This document shows positions 9,547-18,700 of a stretch of DNA of 49,126 nt, one piece after another. The DNA is from Nitrospira sp. LK70 (lineage in GTDB: Bacteria > Nitrospirota > Nitrospiria > Nitrospirales > Nitrospiraceae). Position 1 is the first letter of the stretch. Each line of letters starts with the position of its first letter. The position numbers and the translations under genes are program-made. Under the pieces are notes generated by a model. It ran no database searches, was not told where the DNA came from, and saw only the letters and a program-made list of their open reading frames with translations. The DNA lies in the NCBI GenBank assembly GCA_011090425.1, contig PHGD01000002.1, positions 66,643-115,768 of the forward strand, read 5' to 3'.

Positions 9547-9906
9547 CTATCTGTCGGGTTGACCTGGGATGCGCGGTAACTGTTCCCGTTCAATCGGCTT
9601 CATCCGTGACGAAGTTACATCCCTCACTGTTCCATGGTGCCGGTGCATTTCGAGGACTACAGGGGCATTGTCCTTCGATGCGCTAATTTCGAGCGTGGAA
9701 GGATCTTTCTTTTTGACCTGCACGTTGGTGTAGCCCTGCATCTCAAGCCGTTGCTTCGCCACCTCCTCGGAAATCAACCCGACGGTATCCCGCACCTGTC
9801 CATCAGGATGAGGGTGGAGGGCCGAATCCTCCGCAGCAGCGATTCCTATGTTGACAAAGAGATACATGATGAACACCGCAGCTACATGCATCATAAAGAG
9901 CCTCAT
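9547..9906 (-). CDS. Exported PepSY-like small protein
   Basis: A 119-residue protein starting at ATG 9906. It has a signal peptide (HVAAVFIMYLFVNIGIAAA, cleavage expected after AAA or AAAE). The mature part contains VGLISEEVAKQRLEMQGYTN and VQVKKKDPSTLEISASKDN, which match the layout of PepSY-like domains: a helix with a GY turn, then a strand pair. PepSY domains are small periplasmic or secreted modules, some acting as protease inhibitors. It follows the metalloprotease-like gene by 39 bases on the same strand, so an inhibitor or chaperone role towards it is an attractive but unproven guess. Confidence 0.6.
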   Translation of the reverse strand: MRLFMMHVAAVFIMYLFVNIGIAAAEDSALHPHPDGQVRDTVGLISEEVAKQRLEMQGYTNVQVKKKDPSTLEISASKDNAPVVLEMHRHHGTVRDVTSSRMKPIEREQLPRIPGQPDR

Positions 9907-9945
9907 TAGATGAGATGGCTATAGGTTGAGCGATTTCACATGCCG

Positions 9946-10953
9946 TTATGGCATGACTACCCGATTGGACGCTTCTCGGTTATCAGCCCACGCTTGAGTA
10001 CGAGTCGGTGGCGCCACACAGACATGATCTCCTCGGAACGCCTCACGCCAGACAAACCCTTGTAGACAAGTGTCAGGACCAAAAGGGCCACCTGCCGGAT
10101 TGCGACGAGCCGCCGCTTGCGTGTTATCCTGTCGGGTCTGCTCACGAATATCACCCGTGACGCACATGTAGTCGCGTGAGTCTGCTTCTCGCCACACGTA
10201 TCCCTGTCTACAGGTATTCGGACCATAGGCAATGCGCGCGGGATTATTCCGAGACGCGGCGGTCGCATTCTCCTCACCTGTTCGTGTTCTGACATCTCCC
10301 GTCACACACACATGATCACCAGGGAACGCTTCGCGCCAGACAAATCCCTGTCTGCAGGTGTCGGGACCAAAGGGGCCGCCTCCTGGATTTCGCCGCGCGG
10401 CCGCTTGCGCATTATCCTGCCGAGTTGCCTCGCGAATCTGTCCTGAAACACACACGTGATCCTGGGGACTCGCTTCGCGCCAGACATATCCCTGCGGACA
10501 CCGGTCGACCATCTCGCTCGAAACAGTGACAATGGCCTGCCCATTCGCGGACTCAATCCGATCGATGCGAATGGACACGCCGTTGGCTTGCAAGGCGGTG
10601 ATAGGATTCCTCGCCCCCGTCCGTTCGCGAAGGAGAAAACTCGTGTATGAGCCATCGCCGAGTCGACGAGATTCATGAATGAGCACGATGTCACCAGCAA
10701 ACCCATTGTCCCATCCCTGCTTCCGTCGAAACTCGACGGTGTAATACCTGAAGAGATCTCCAGGATCGAAGGGGATGCGAATTAACTGTGTGCCATTCGA
10801 AACCGCAGGATCAAGAGCTTTAAGTGTGATGGATCTCGAGCTAATGCCATCCGCGCCGAACATCATGATGCTCTCACGGGCCAGCCATCCCATTCGATCC
10901 ACATTAAACCCGTTGAAACCTGGACCGCCAAAGCCGAATTCCGCTTGTCCCAT
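9946..10953 (-). CDS. C-terminal part of a secreted metalloprotease-like protein with four Cys/WREA repeats
   Basis: A 335-residue frame. The first 150 residues (FGFGGPGFNGFNVDRMGWLA, then YYTVEFRRKQGWDNGFAGDI and VLIHE) resemble the region after the zinc site in secreted proteins whose catalytic part carries HExxH; that catalytic half is absent. Then come four repeats of about 45 residues with the pattern C-QG(Y/F)VWREA-DHVCV and DN-AA-RNP-GPFGPDTC. The paired cysteines suggest disulfides outside the cytoplasm. The ATG at 10953 has no ribosome binding site, and an in-frame TAA lies three codons upstream, so the gene is probably 5'-truncated. Its 5' end overlaps a frame encoding an unrelated N-terminus (10904-11188), a sign of a rearrangement joint. 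Confidence 0.55.
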   Translation of the reverse strand: MGQAEFGFGGPGFNGFNVDRMGWLARESIMMFGADGISSRSITLKALDPAVSNGTQLIRIPFDPGDLFRYYTVEFRRKQGWDNGFAGDIVLIHESRRLGDGSYTSFLLRERTGARNPITALQANGVSIRIDRIESANGQAIVTVSSEMVDRCPQGYVWREASPQDHVCVSGQIREATRQDNAQAAARRNPGGGPFGPDTCRQGFVWREAFPGDHVCVTGDVRTRTGEENATAASRNNPARIAYGPNTCRQGYVWREADSRDYMCVTGDIREQTRQDNTQAAARRNPAGGPFGPDTCLQGFVWREAFRGDHVCVAPPTRTQAWADNREASNRVVMP

Positions 10954-11188
10954 TCGTGGTTATGTTGTACTTGCCGCCTCCAATACCCACAACATCAATG
11001 GAACGAGAGATATGGATATCATCAGAAAAATAGCCTAACCCAGTCGGAACCTGGATAACGGTTGAGCTGTTGTTGTTATCGATGCTAGCGAGCATTGCTT
11101 GAAAACCTGGTAAATCATCGTCAACACCGTTCCACGGACAACCGTAATCGCGAGGATCTATCGCAGAAATACGATCCGACGTAGCCAT
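10904..11188 (-). pseudogene. N-terminal stub of a pectate-lyase-like (beta-helix) protein
   Basis: The frame starts at ATG 11188 behind a strong GGAGGAG ribosome binding site. It reads IDPRDYGCPWNGVDDDLPGF, a typical entry into Pectate_lyase_3 beta-helices (the YG-x-G-DD signature), then VIQVPTGLGYFSDDIHISRS and VVGIGGG, the first helix turns. It stops after 94 residues, whereas such proteins run to 300-700. The next downstream sequence in another frame is the metalloprotease-like C-terminus, so the beta-helix was cut off by deletion or recombination near 10940-10970. It has no signal peptide. Confidence 0.5.
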
Positions 11189-11202
11189 GATCTCCTCCCC
11201 CA

Positions 11203-11480
11203 TCAAGACCTAGAGAGCATCACAAAGACGGACTGGCAGCGATTAGAAGCGCGGCAACCGGCTAGCCCAACTTTCCATGCTTTTTTATACCCCGAAAGGG
11301 AGTGGGGCAAAGCGTGAGTCCGCTCTTGACTGAACGGATGTGACTCTCGTGCTTTCGTTGGCTCGTTCAAGAGTCGAGGTCCACTCGGGACAGGTTGTTG
11401 ACAGGCGGTTGCGGAGAGCACAGCAACCCCCACAACCAGAGCCGATAGTGCGAGTGGCCGTTTGTTCGTTTAGACATATT
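11203..11480 (-). pseudogene. Frameshifted lipoprotein relic
   Basis: One frame reads PLALSALVVGVAVLSATAC, a textbook lipoprotein signal with lipobox LSATAC, followed by QQPVPSGPR. An ATG (ATG TCT AAA CGA) at the expected place upstream is in another frame, so one base seems to be missing between them. Without repair only a GTG inside the signal (11433) is available. The mature part of about 65 residues has no family I know. A GTG-started short protein is possible but unlikely to be exported. Confidence 0.35.
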
Positions 11481-11641
11481 CAGTTGATCACTACGGTGCT
11501 GACGTGCAAGTGATTGGATGTGAATTCAGACTGATTCAGACATCCCTTTTACACGCCCCATCGAACCGCTGACGGATCTTAATGTAAGAGAAAAGCCAGA
11601 TCTGGCGAGCCTCCAATTCCCGTTTAAACGCTCGACTCCTG

Positions 11642-14104
11642 TCATGACCCGATTCGCACGACCTTTCCTATCGAGGGAACGCCGGAGGTGTTGACCAGGA
11701 AGAGTAAATAGTCACCCGGCGGTGCGATCGTGCCGTTCGCAGGAGCATGTACGTGAAGCGTACCCGGTGCAGCCCTATCGAAAGACAGGGGCACGAAAAG
11801 CTGGTTTTGGTTATAGGCATGTGTCGCAGCCCCAAGCCGAACAAGGCTTATCTTAGAGATGGTCATCGAATCTGGAGAGGTTACAGAAAACGACTGGCTA
11901 TACTTCAGGGCTGCAGGTGCATCGGTTACGGCCGGTCGAGGTCCGCGGAACAGATACGGCGGAGAATACAGATCCGCATTCGGATGATCCGGTACTCCCC
12001 CGCCGCCTCCGCCTTGTCCGCCGCCAGCCACCAGTACACGTCCATCCGGAAGCAACAGTGCATTGGAGTGGTAGGTCCTCGGAGTCGGAGAAGGATTGAC
12101 CTCAGTCCAGAGACCGGTATCTGGATTCCAGATTTCGGTCGAGAGGGTGGCTACGCTTTCCCATAGACTGCTGGGTTCGCCTCCTCCTTGGGTGCCGTTG
12201 GTCACTAACACCTGCCCGTCTGGAAGGATCGTAGCCGTGGCATGCTGTCTACGGACGTGCATGGAACCTGTGGGTTTCCAAACCGGCGCTGAACTGTTGA
12301 GGTCTATGGTTTCCGCTGAAGCCAGCGGTGGCTCCGTGGCATTCGCGGTTCCGCCACCGAGTACCAGAATTTTCCCGGGAGCATACATCACTGCCGAGCC
12401 ATACTCTCGAACTTGAGAACGTGGGGGGCCTTCTATCAGACTGGGAGTAGGTCCTAGCTTGATCCAATAAGAGCGAGGAGAAGCACTCGCCACAAACACT
12501 TGACCGTTTGGCGCATTGAACGCCCATGGGTAGTAGATAAACCAGCCATTGGTAATGCTGGATGTCTGCGGTATATCAAGCTCATTCCAGCCAAACTGTC
12601 CACTCGCCTGGTACGTGCGTGAGATGGTGGGGTCGGGATCATTGACGATGTAGACATCACCCGAGCCGCTTACCTGAGGGGCCAACGCAATCTCGTGAAC
12701 GCTAAGTTCGCTTTCGCCGACTGGGTGTTGAGCGAAATCAGGGTAAGTCCCATCAGCTTGTTCTTCAGTCCGCCATAAACGGTTTTGGCTCCCCTGGCGA
12801 AGACCGACCATATAGACGAACAGTCGGCCATTGGCTCCGCGCGCCACGGCGATTGCCGTGGCACGATTCGCAGCACTCCCTACAGGTCCGAAGGCAAAGT
12901 CTGGAAATGTTCCGTCGGACCGTTCGCGCGAATGCCACACGCGCCCGTCCATTCCAATCATGAAGAGTTCGATCGAATTATCAGATCGCAGCACTGCCGT
13001 GATTCGCTGCGCCAGATTGCTCTTGCTGGCGACAGGCTGATTTGCAAAATCGGGGAAATGGCCATCAGGTGCCTGATCGCTCCGCCACAAATGGTTATCC
13101 ATTCCCACCATGAACGCGATCTGCTGGCCGGAAGGCTTTCGAACGACGGCTAAATCGAGGGCGCGATTGGAGTCGCTCCCCACAGGCGCTTGAGCGAAAT
13201 CGGGCCAACTCCCATCAGGCCTCGCCACCGCATGCCACAGCCGGTGGTCCAGACCCACCATGTAAACGTCCAGGCCATTTTGAGGGAGACTCACGGCGGA
13301 TACGCGCAGGGCTCGGTTAGCAGCACTTCCCACTGGTTGGTTGGCGAAATCCGGAAACGTTCCGTTGGGCTGTTCCTGGCTTCGCCACAGGCGTCCATCC
13401 AGGCCCAACATCACAAGATCCGAGGCACCGCCGGATGCTCGTACGGCCACGATTTGCTGTGCTTTATTGCTGGGGCTTGCAATGGGCCGGAATCCAGTCC
13501 AGCCACCGCGCTCCCAAATCTCCACCGATCGATTCGGAGTTCCATCCGCATGGGTGTTGTCGTAGGATCCGCCAATCGCGAGCATTGAACCGTTGGGCAG
13601 TGGCATGAGAGTCGCGTACCATCTCTCCACGTTCATATCTGCAACTTGAGACCATGTTTGTGTCTTTGGATCGAAAACATTGACGTCAACCGTTCCCTGA
13701 TCGGCGCCGGTGGCCGCTTTATCGTGGCCGCCAATGACCATGACACGGCCATCCGGAAGTAATGCGTGTCCAGCACAAAAAAGGTTTGTGAAATGGTTCG
13801 GAACCGTTACGAAGCGTCCCGAAGAACCCACAGACGCGTTAGGATCCCAGACATGGGCATGAGGCGTTCCCGCCCAGGTAGGGCCCGTCGGAATGTCTTG
13901 TCCGGTTGAGTTATAACGGGGCCACATCAGGACCTTTCCGGTGGGCAAGAGAGCCAAATGGACGGCCACCATTTTGTGACTACTCGTCCAGTCAGGAATG
14001 GCTTGCCACATACCGCCACTATCGGCGTTACTGTCCAGACCGTAGACCGAGTGGAGCAATATGCTCAATAGTATAACGACAAGTTTCTTTTTTGCTCTCA
14101 CCAT
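11642..14104 (-). CDS. Galactose/glyoxal-oxidase-like copper enzyme with an inserted five-repeat propeller
   Basis: 820 residues; ATG at 14104 behind AGGAGGG. It has a signal peptide (LVVILLSILLHSVYG). A Kelch-type propeller of the glyoxal/galactose oxidase family is followed by a C-terminal E-set domain (DUF1929-like). The radical-copper residues appear conserved: Cys110 (FCAGHALLPDG) and Tyr163 (RWYATLMPLPNG), the expected Cys-Tyr pair, plus Tyr678-His679 (RTYHSNALLLPDG) and His762 (THAYN). Known relatives oxidise alcohols or aldehydes to give H2O2. Residues about 214-463 are five repeats of about 50 residues (NRAL...VYMVGLDHRLWH...DGSWPDFAQAPVGS), a likely five-bladed tachylectin-2-like lectin propeller inserted between Kelch blades. 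The reading frame is intact. The substrate is unknown. Confidence 0.82.
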   Translation of the reverse strand: MVRAKKKLVVILLSILLHSVYGLDSNADSGGMWQAIPDWTSSHKMVAVHLALLPTGKVLMWPRYNSTGQDIPTGPTWAGTPHAHVWDPNASVGSSGRFVTVPNHFTNLFCAGHALLPDGRVMVIGGHDKAATGADQGTVDVNVFDPKTQTWSQVADMNVERWYATLMPLPNGSMLAIGGSYDNTHADGTPNRSVEIWERGGWTGFRPIASPSNKAQQIVAVRASGGASDLVMLGLDGRLWRSQEQPNGTFPDFANQPVGSAANRALRVSAVSLPQNGLDVYMVGLDHRLWHAVARPDGSWPDFAQAPVGSDSNRALDLAVVRKPSGQQIAFMVGMDNHLWRSDQAPDGHFPDFANQPVASKSNLAQRITAVLRSDNSIELFMIGMDGRVWHSRERSDGTFPDFAFGPVGSAANRATAIAVARGANGRLFVYMVGLRQGSQNRLWRTEEQADGTYPDFAQHPVGESELSVHEIALAPQVSGSGDVYIVNDPDPTISRTYQASGQFGWNELDIPQTSSITNGWFIYYPWAFNAPNGQVFVASASPRSYWIKLGPTPSLIEGPPRSQVREYGSAVMYAPGKILVLGGGTANATEPPLASAETIDLNSSAPVWKPTGSMHVRRQHATATILPDGQVLVTNGTQGGGEPSSLWESVATLSTEIWNPDTGLWTEVNPSPTPRTYHSNALLLPDGRVLVAGGGQGGGGGGVPDHPNADLYSPPYLFRGPRPAVTDAPAALKYSQSFSVTSPDSMTISKISLVRLGAATHAYNQNQLFVPLSFDRAAPGTLHVHAPANGTIAPPGDYLLFLVNTSGVPSIGKVVRIGS

Positions 14105-14171
14105 CGCTTATAAACCCTCCTAGAGCCCAGAGGCAGCAGTATCAATAATAATTGTTCCAACAGCCGGCAGC

Positions 14172-14601
14172 ATGAGGCTGCCATTCATGGCGTCCACTAT
14201 TGACAACCGAGGTCACAGCCCCCTCTCGGTCAGTACGCATGCCGCGAATCATCATAAAGTCACTTTAGTGCCACTCGGTTTCAACTTCTACATGCTGGAG
14301 GCCAAGCCCGAACATCTCATTGGAGACCGGGCCTATGACAGTGACGGCCTCGATGACGACCTCAAACAGGACGGCATCAACATGATGGCGCCCCATCGCT
14401 CAACCCGGAAACTGAAGACCCAAGACGGTCGCCACGTACGTCGAGACGAACGGCGCTGGCTCATCGAACGCTTCTTTGCCTGGCTCCAATGGAAGCGGCG
14501 CTTGCTTATTCGCTGGGAATACGACGCCACCAACTTCCTCGGGTTTATGCAACTCGCCTGCATCACGGTGCTTCTCAAACAATTTTGAGATTGGTTCTAG
14601 A
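14172..14601 (+). pseudogene. IS5-family transposase remnant (3' part)
   Basis: From about 14190 the frame reads TLVPLGFNFYMLEAKPEHLI, then IGDRAYDSDGLDDDL and RRWLIERFFAWLQWKRRL, the second Asp and the Y/R-E signature region of IS5-group DDE transposases. It ends at 14588 with LLKQF. Only about 130 of the usual 250-330 residues remain and no IS5 left end is visible. The expected right end (GAGATTGGTTCTA) is present and is interrupted at once by the IS481 element. It has no function on its own. Confidence 0.75.
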
Positions 14602-15615
14602 TGTTTAGTCCCACGATGTAGTGGAGTACAGTATCACCACTTACAACGAGAGGGACTATGGGACAACTACTTCACAGCTGCGCCCGGACGACAGCGTCGG
14701 TGCGTCACGCGATACAACAGAGTCAAGCGAGCCTGAGCCAGCTGGCCGCACGCTATGGGATCAACCCCAAGACGGTGGCCAAGTGGAAGAAGCGCACCCA
14801 TCTCACCGATGCTCCCATGGGACCGAAGGAGAAGCGGTCGACAGTCTTGACCACATCCGAAGAAGCCGTCTGCGTGGCATTCCGCCGAAAGACGCTGCTG
14901 TCGTTGGATGACTGTCTCTACAGTCTGCAACCGAGCCTTCCGCATCTGACACGGTCGGCCTTACATCGGTGCTATCAGCGTCATGGCATCAGCCGCTTGC
15001 CGAATACTCAAACAGATACCCGCACAAAGCCGTTCAGGAGGTACGCGATCGGATACTTTCACCTCGACATCGCCGAGGTGCGTACGGAAGAAGGCAAACT
15101 CTACCTGGTCGTCGCCATCGACCGCACCTCAAAGTTTGCTTATGCCGAGTTGCATGCACACGCTGATCGCATGGTGGCCATCGCCTTCCTTCAAGCCCTG
15201 ATCAACGCCGTTCCCTATAAGATCCACACGATCCTGACGGACAACGGCGGTCAGTTCTGTCATGCCCCCCGCTATCGCACTGGCCCGACCGCCCTGTTGT
15301 CCCCGCATCTCTTTGATCGCCTCTGCCGCAAACATGCGATTGAACATCGCCTCACCAAGCCCAACCATCCTTGGACCAACGGACAAGTCGAACGCATGAA
15401 TCGAACGCTGAAGGACGCCACGGTGAAACGCTATCACTATCAGTCCCACGACCAGTTGAAGCAACACCTCCACGCGTTTCTGATGGCGTATAATTTCGCG
15501 AAGCGCCTCAAGACCCTACGTGGTCTGACCCCGTACGAATATGTCTGCCAAATTTGGACGGGTGAGCCGCAGCGCTTTCATATCAATCCAACCCATCACA
15601 CCGTGGGACTAAACA
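14602..15615 (+). mobile_element. IS481-family insertion sequence with TCTAGA target duplication
   Basis: Ends are TGTTTAGTCCCAC at 14602 and the inverse GTGGGACTAAACA ending at 15615. TCTAGA lies directly outside both ends (14596-14601 and 15616-15621). That fits the NCTAGN target and 6-bp duplication known for IS481. The element carries one transposase gene and landed in the right end of an IS5 remnant. Confidence 0.9.
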
Positions 15616-15620
15616 TCTAG
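14658..15620 (+). CDS. IS481-family transposase
   Basis: 320 residues, ATG at 14658 after GAGGGACT. An N-terminal helix-turn-helix (SQLAARYGINPKTVAKWKKR) recognises the ends. The rve-type DDE core has Asp in YFHLDIAEV, Asp in ILTDNGGQF and Glu in NGQVERMNRTLKDA, so the catalytic triad is intact. It catalyses cut and strand transfer of its own IS. The frame runs through the right inverted repeat and uses a TAG that belongs to the duplicated TCTAGA target, so the stop codon is supplied by the insertion site. It appears functional. Confidence 0.92.
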   Translation: MGQLLHSCARTTASVRHAIQQSQASLSQLAARYGINPKTVAKWKKRTHLTDAPMGPKEKRSTVLTTSEEAVCVAFRRKTLLSLDDCLYSLQPSLPHLTRSALHRCYQRHGISRLPNTQTDTRTKPFRRYAIGYFHLDIAEVRTEEGKLYLVVAIDRTSKFAYAELHAHADRMVAIAFLQALINAVPYKIHTILTDNGGQFCHAPRYRTGPTALLSPHLFDRLCRKHAIEHRLTKPNHPWTNGQVERMNRTLKDATVKRYHYQSHDQLKQHLHAFLMAYNFAKRLKTLRGLTPYEYVCQIWTGEPQRFHINPTHHTVGLNI

Positions 15621-15736
15621 ACCCATCTGTCACCCTCCAAGGACAATACAACTTAAGGACCAATGCCTTGGTAATATTAGACCTAACGGCGAGAAGCCAT
15701 GGCCGAGATAAATGACTAATGGATCCAAGTGGCCCC

Positions 15737-18700
15737 TCACTTTATCAGTGCTGGGTCATCACACATACGGTTGGGTTTGTGAACATCCATGAGATCCAAT
15801 ATACAAGCGCCGGGGTAGGCCGGATTAGTTATGGAGATGAATCCATCATGGCCGCTAGCTACAACAGGCCCACTGGCAAACGGCCATTGACCGGTATCTG
15901 CCTCCGGTTGAGACTGGGTACCCCTCATCTTCCAGCCTGATGAGCTATTGTCTACAATTGGATACTGAGTGTATGGCCTCCCAAACTTAAAGGTTACAGT
16001 ACCCGATCCACTGCCACGAGCATACTGAACATCCACTCTTCCCGGGGAAGGGCAGACAGGGCGATGCTCTATCGTATCTGTACAAACCTCATTGTCGAGG
16101 TGGATCTCTCCTGGTCCATTCGGATTGAGGCGCTTCACTGACTGCTTGAAGGAGTCAAAGTTCATAAAAGTTGGACTAAGGCGCAAGGGATCAACCACCT
16201 CGAAGAAACCAACTGGCCCCGGCCAATTTGGGAATGTCTTTTTCCACATTGCGATGTATAAATCCGATGTGAGACCGGATAGTTGGATGTACCACACGGT
16301 CCACTGATCCTCGTCCCCTCGTTCAAAATCGCTACGAGCACAAGGCCGATTCGATAGGTCTGGAAGGCAAAGAGCCTCAAGAAAACCCGACTTGCCGGGA
16401 ACTAACTCATTGAGGGGGGGAACAATCGGATTTTCACCACATGCAACACCGCGCCCGACACACAAGTGATTCGCCGTATGCTTATGGCCCTCGAACCCAT
16501 CAAAGCGAATCATCTGCGTGCGGTCGGCTCGGACTAGACTAGGATCATGAGGCATCAGGACGGTCGGAACCGAGTATCCATAGTCTGAGTCAACGTTTCC
16601 ACTGTTAATGTCTAGATTTGGAATCGGATTCCACCATGGTGTGTGAGTATGTAGTTGCAATCCAGACGCCAAAGGTATACCGCCAGCAGCGGTCATATAG
16701 CTGCTCGTATTGTCATAAATTTCGATACCGCCTGGCGAGTTATGGAAATCGTTGGGGCCTCCACTGAACATCTGAACGGTGGTCTGATGCTCCTTATTCA
16801 TGGCAAGATCGAGGATCATAGGCGGCACGCGGTAGCTGCCAATCGCTTGACGCACAACGCCATTACAGTCCCGCGGCGCACGACGATAATCTTGCCGAGG
16901 CTCCAATGAATTCTCCATTGTTCGGAAGGCGTCCAACTTGCCAGAGTACAATATGAAACGACACATTTGCTCATCCAAACCACCGTCGTCGAAAAAACCA
17001 TCTTTTTCGTGATCGGCTCGACGCCGAAAGGGAGCTTCGCGGCGAAGCAAGCTAGATGAAACGGCAAACTTCGCGGACGAAAAATCGAGCACCATCCGTG
17101 CTGCAGTCCGGATATCATCTTCGGCAGCGAACTCTGCAAGATTTTGAATGGCATCGAGGGATAACCGACTGTATGGTTTTGAGTTGTACTCCTGAAAGTC
17201 ATGTTTGAGGATGCTTTGGAGGCGAGTCATCCACCAATCGTGAAGGCCATTGGACTTGTTGTCATAATCCGACATTTCCGGCTGCGTCTTCCGTAAGAGC
17301 TGATTGACCAAGTAGCGCGTCGACTCCATCATGTGAATGTGATTTTCTGTTTCATCGATGCTGAGCTCAAGCGTATCGAAAAACGGTTCGAGTCCTAAGA
17401 GAAAGCCGAGCTCCACTCTCCAATTCGCTAAAAGCTGAATATCCTGCGGATCGATTCGGTATCTACTTAAGCACCAGCCACATCCACCCTTGAGCTCGCT
17501 CAGAGTCTCCATCACGTGCTGCCTCGCCTCGGCATCGAGCAGATCCCAATACAGAAAGGGGATCACGATCAGGTCTTTCAGCGCGATATCCAGATCACCC
17601 CAACGACGGTGCTCAAGATCTGTAAGCCTATTCCCAGGTGGCACATCCGATCCCAAAAGTTGGCCATTCTTCGCCACCGTTTTCAGTAGCGCGTTGACGT
17701 CCTTAACTCGTGTCTTCCACTCGTCGAGATTCTCACCGGCTTGCCCTTGACACGAACCCTTGTAGGCAAGTTTTGCAACAATGGCGGTTGAGAAATCCTC
17801 TCCCTTTATTATGCTGGGATCGTCCTGCCGTTGATTGAACTTCATTTTCGCTGGATCTGTGGTGCAGGCAAGATACGCTAAAAACCGTTGCGCCCGCACA
17901 TCGAAGCTCCTCAGTGCCCATGCTACAGTCGGCTCAAGAAATGCCCTTTTCCCACCTGCATCGATGGGAATCTTCGCCGAAGGAATGGGGATGGACGGAT
18001 CCTTCCATTCTCTATAGTCGATCCTAGGAAATAGCTCCTGCGGCGGAAATGATAAATCATATGGAAACACAATTGGATTGGACCACCCCTGGTCACATCG
18101 CGGCCGAGCGCTTAGAGTCCCATCCTTTATTTTGCAGCCCACGACTACAATGCGGAGGTTGCCTTTCTTGTTAGGAAGCGGGATAAACCAGTCGCCCTTA
18201 ATATCTGACCAGGAAACCGTTACTTCACACGATTTCTTGTAGTCATCATACTTATCCTGGCAATCGCGTTTATCCACCTCCCCCCATCGGACGTAGAATT
18301 CATCATAAGAAAACGGCAAAGTATTGCCCCATTGGAAGTACACATAGCCACCCTGCTGGTACGCGACCTGAGTGAAGCCATCTGAAAGATCCTCAGTTTT
18401 AGGAGACCAGGCGATCTGTCCCTGTTCGAATTCGGCAAGTCGCCCCTTGTAACCCGCAATATCCTGTTCATTGTTCACGGGGCAACCGAGGACGCCATCA
18501 CTTCCGCCGAGACTGCTCCATTTCTCAAGAATGAATCCGGTCACAACATGCGGAGCGCATATCCGACGATTGACGCGAATGGTATCCGTTCCTAGTCCGA
18601 AGAGAGACCCTGCAAAGCCCGGGGCATAGGTGATATGACCAACATGATCGAGATTCAACTCGAATGTGGCATGATCGGTGCCTGATCGGAACAGATAGGC

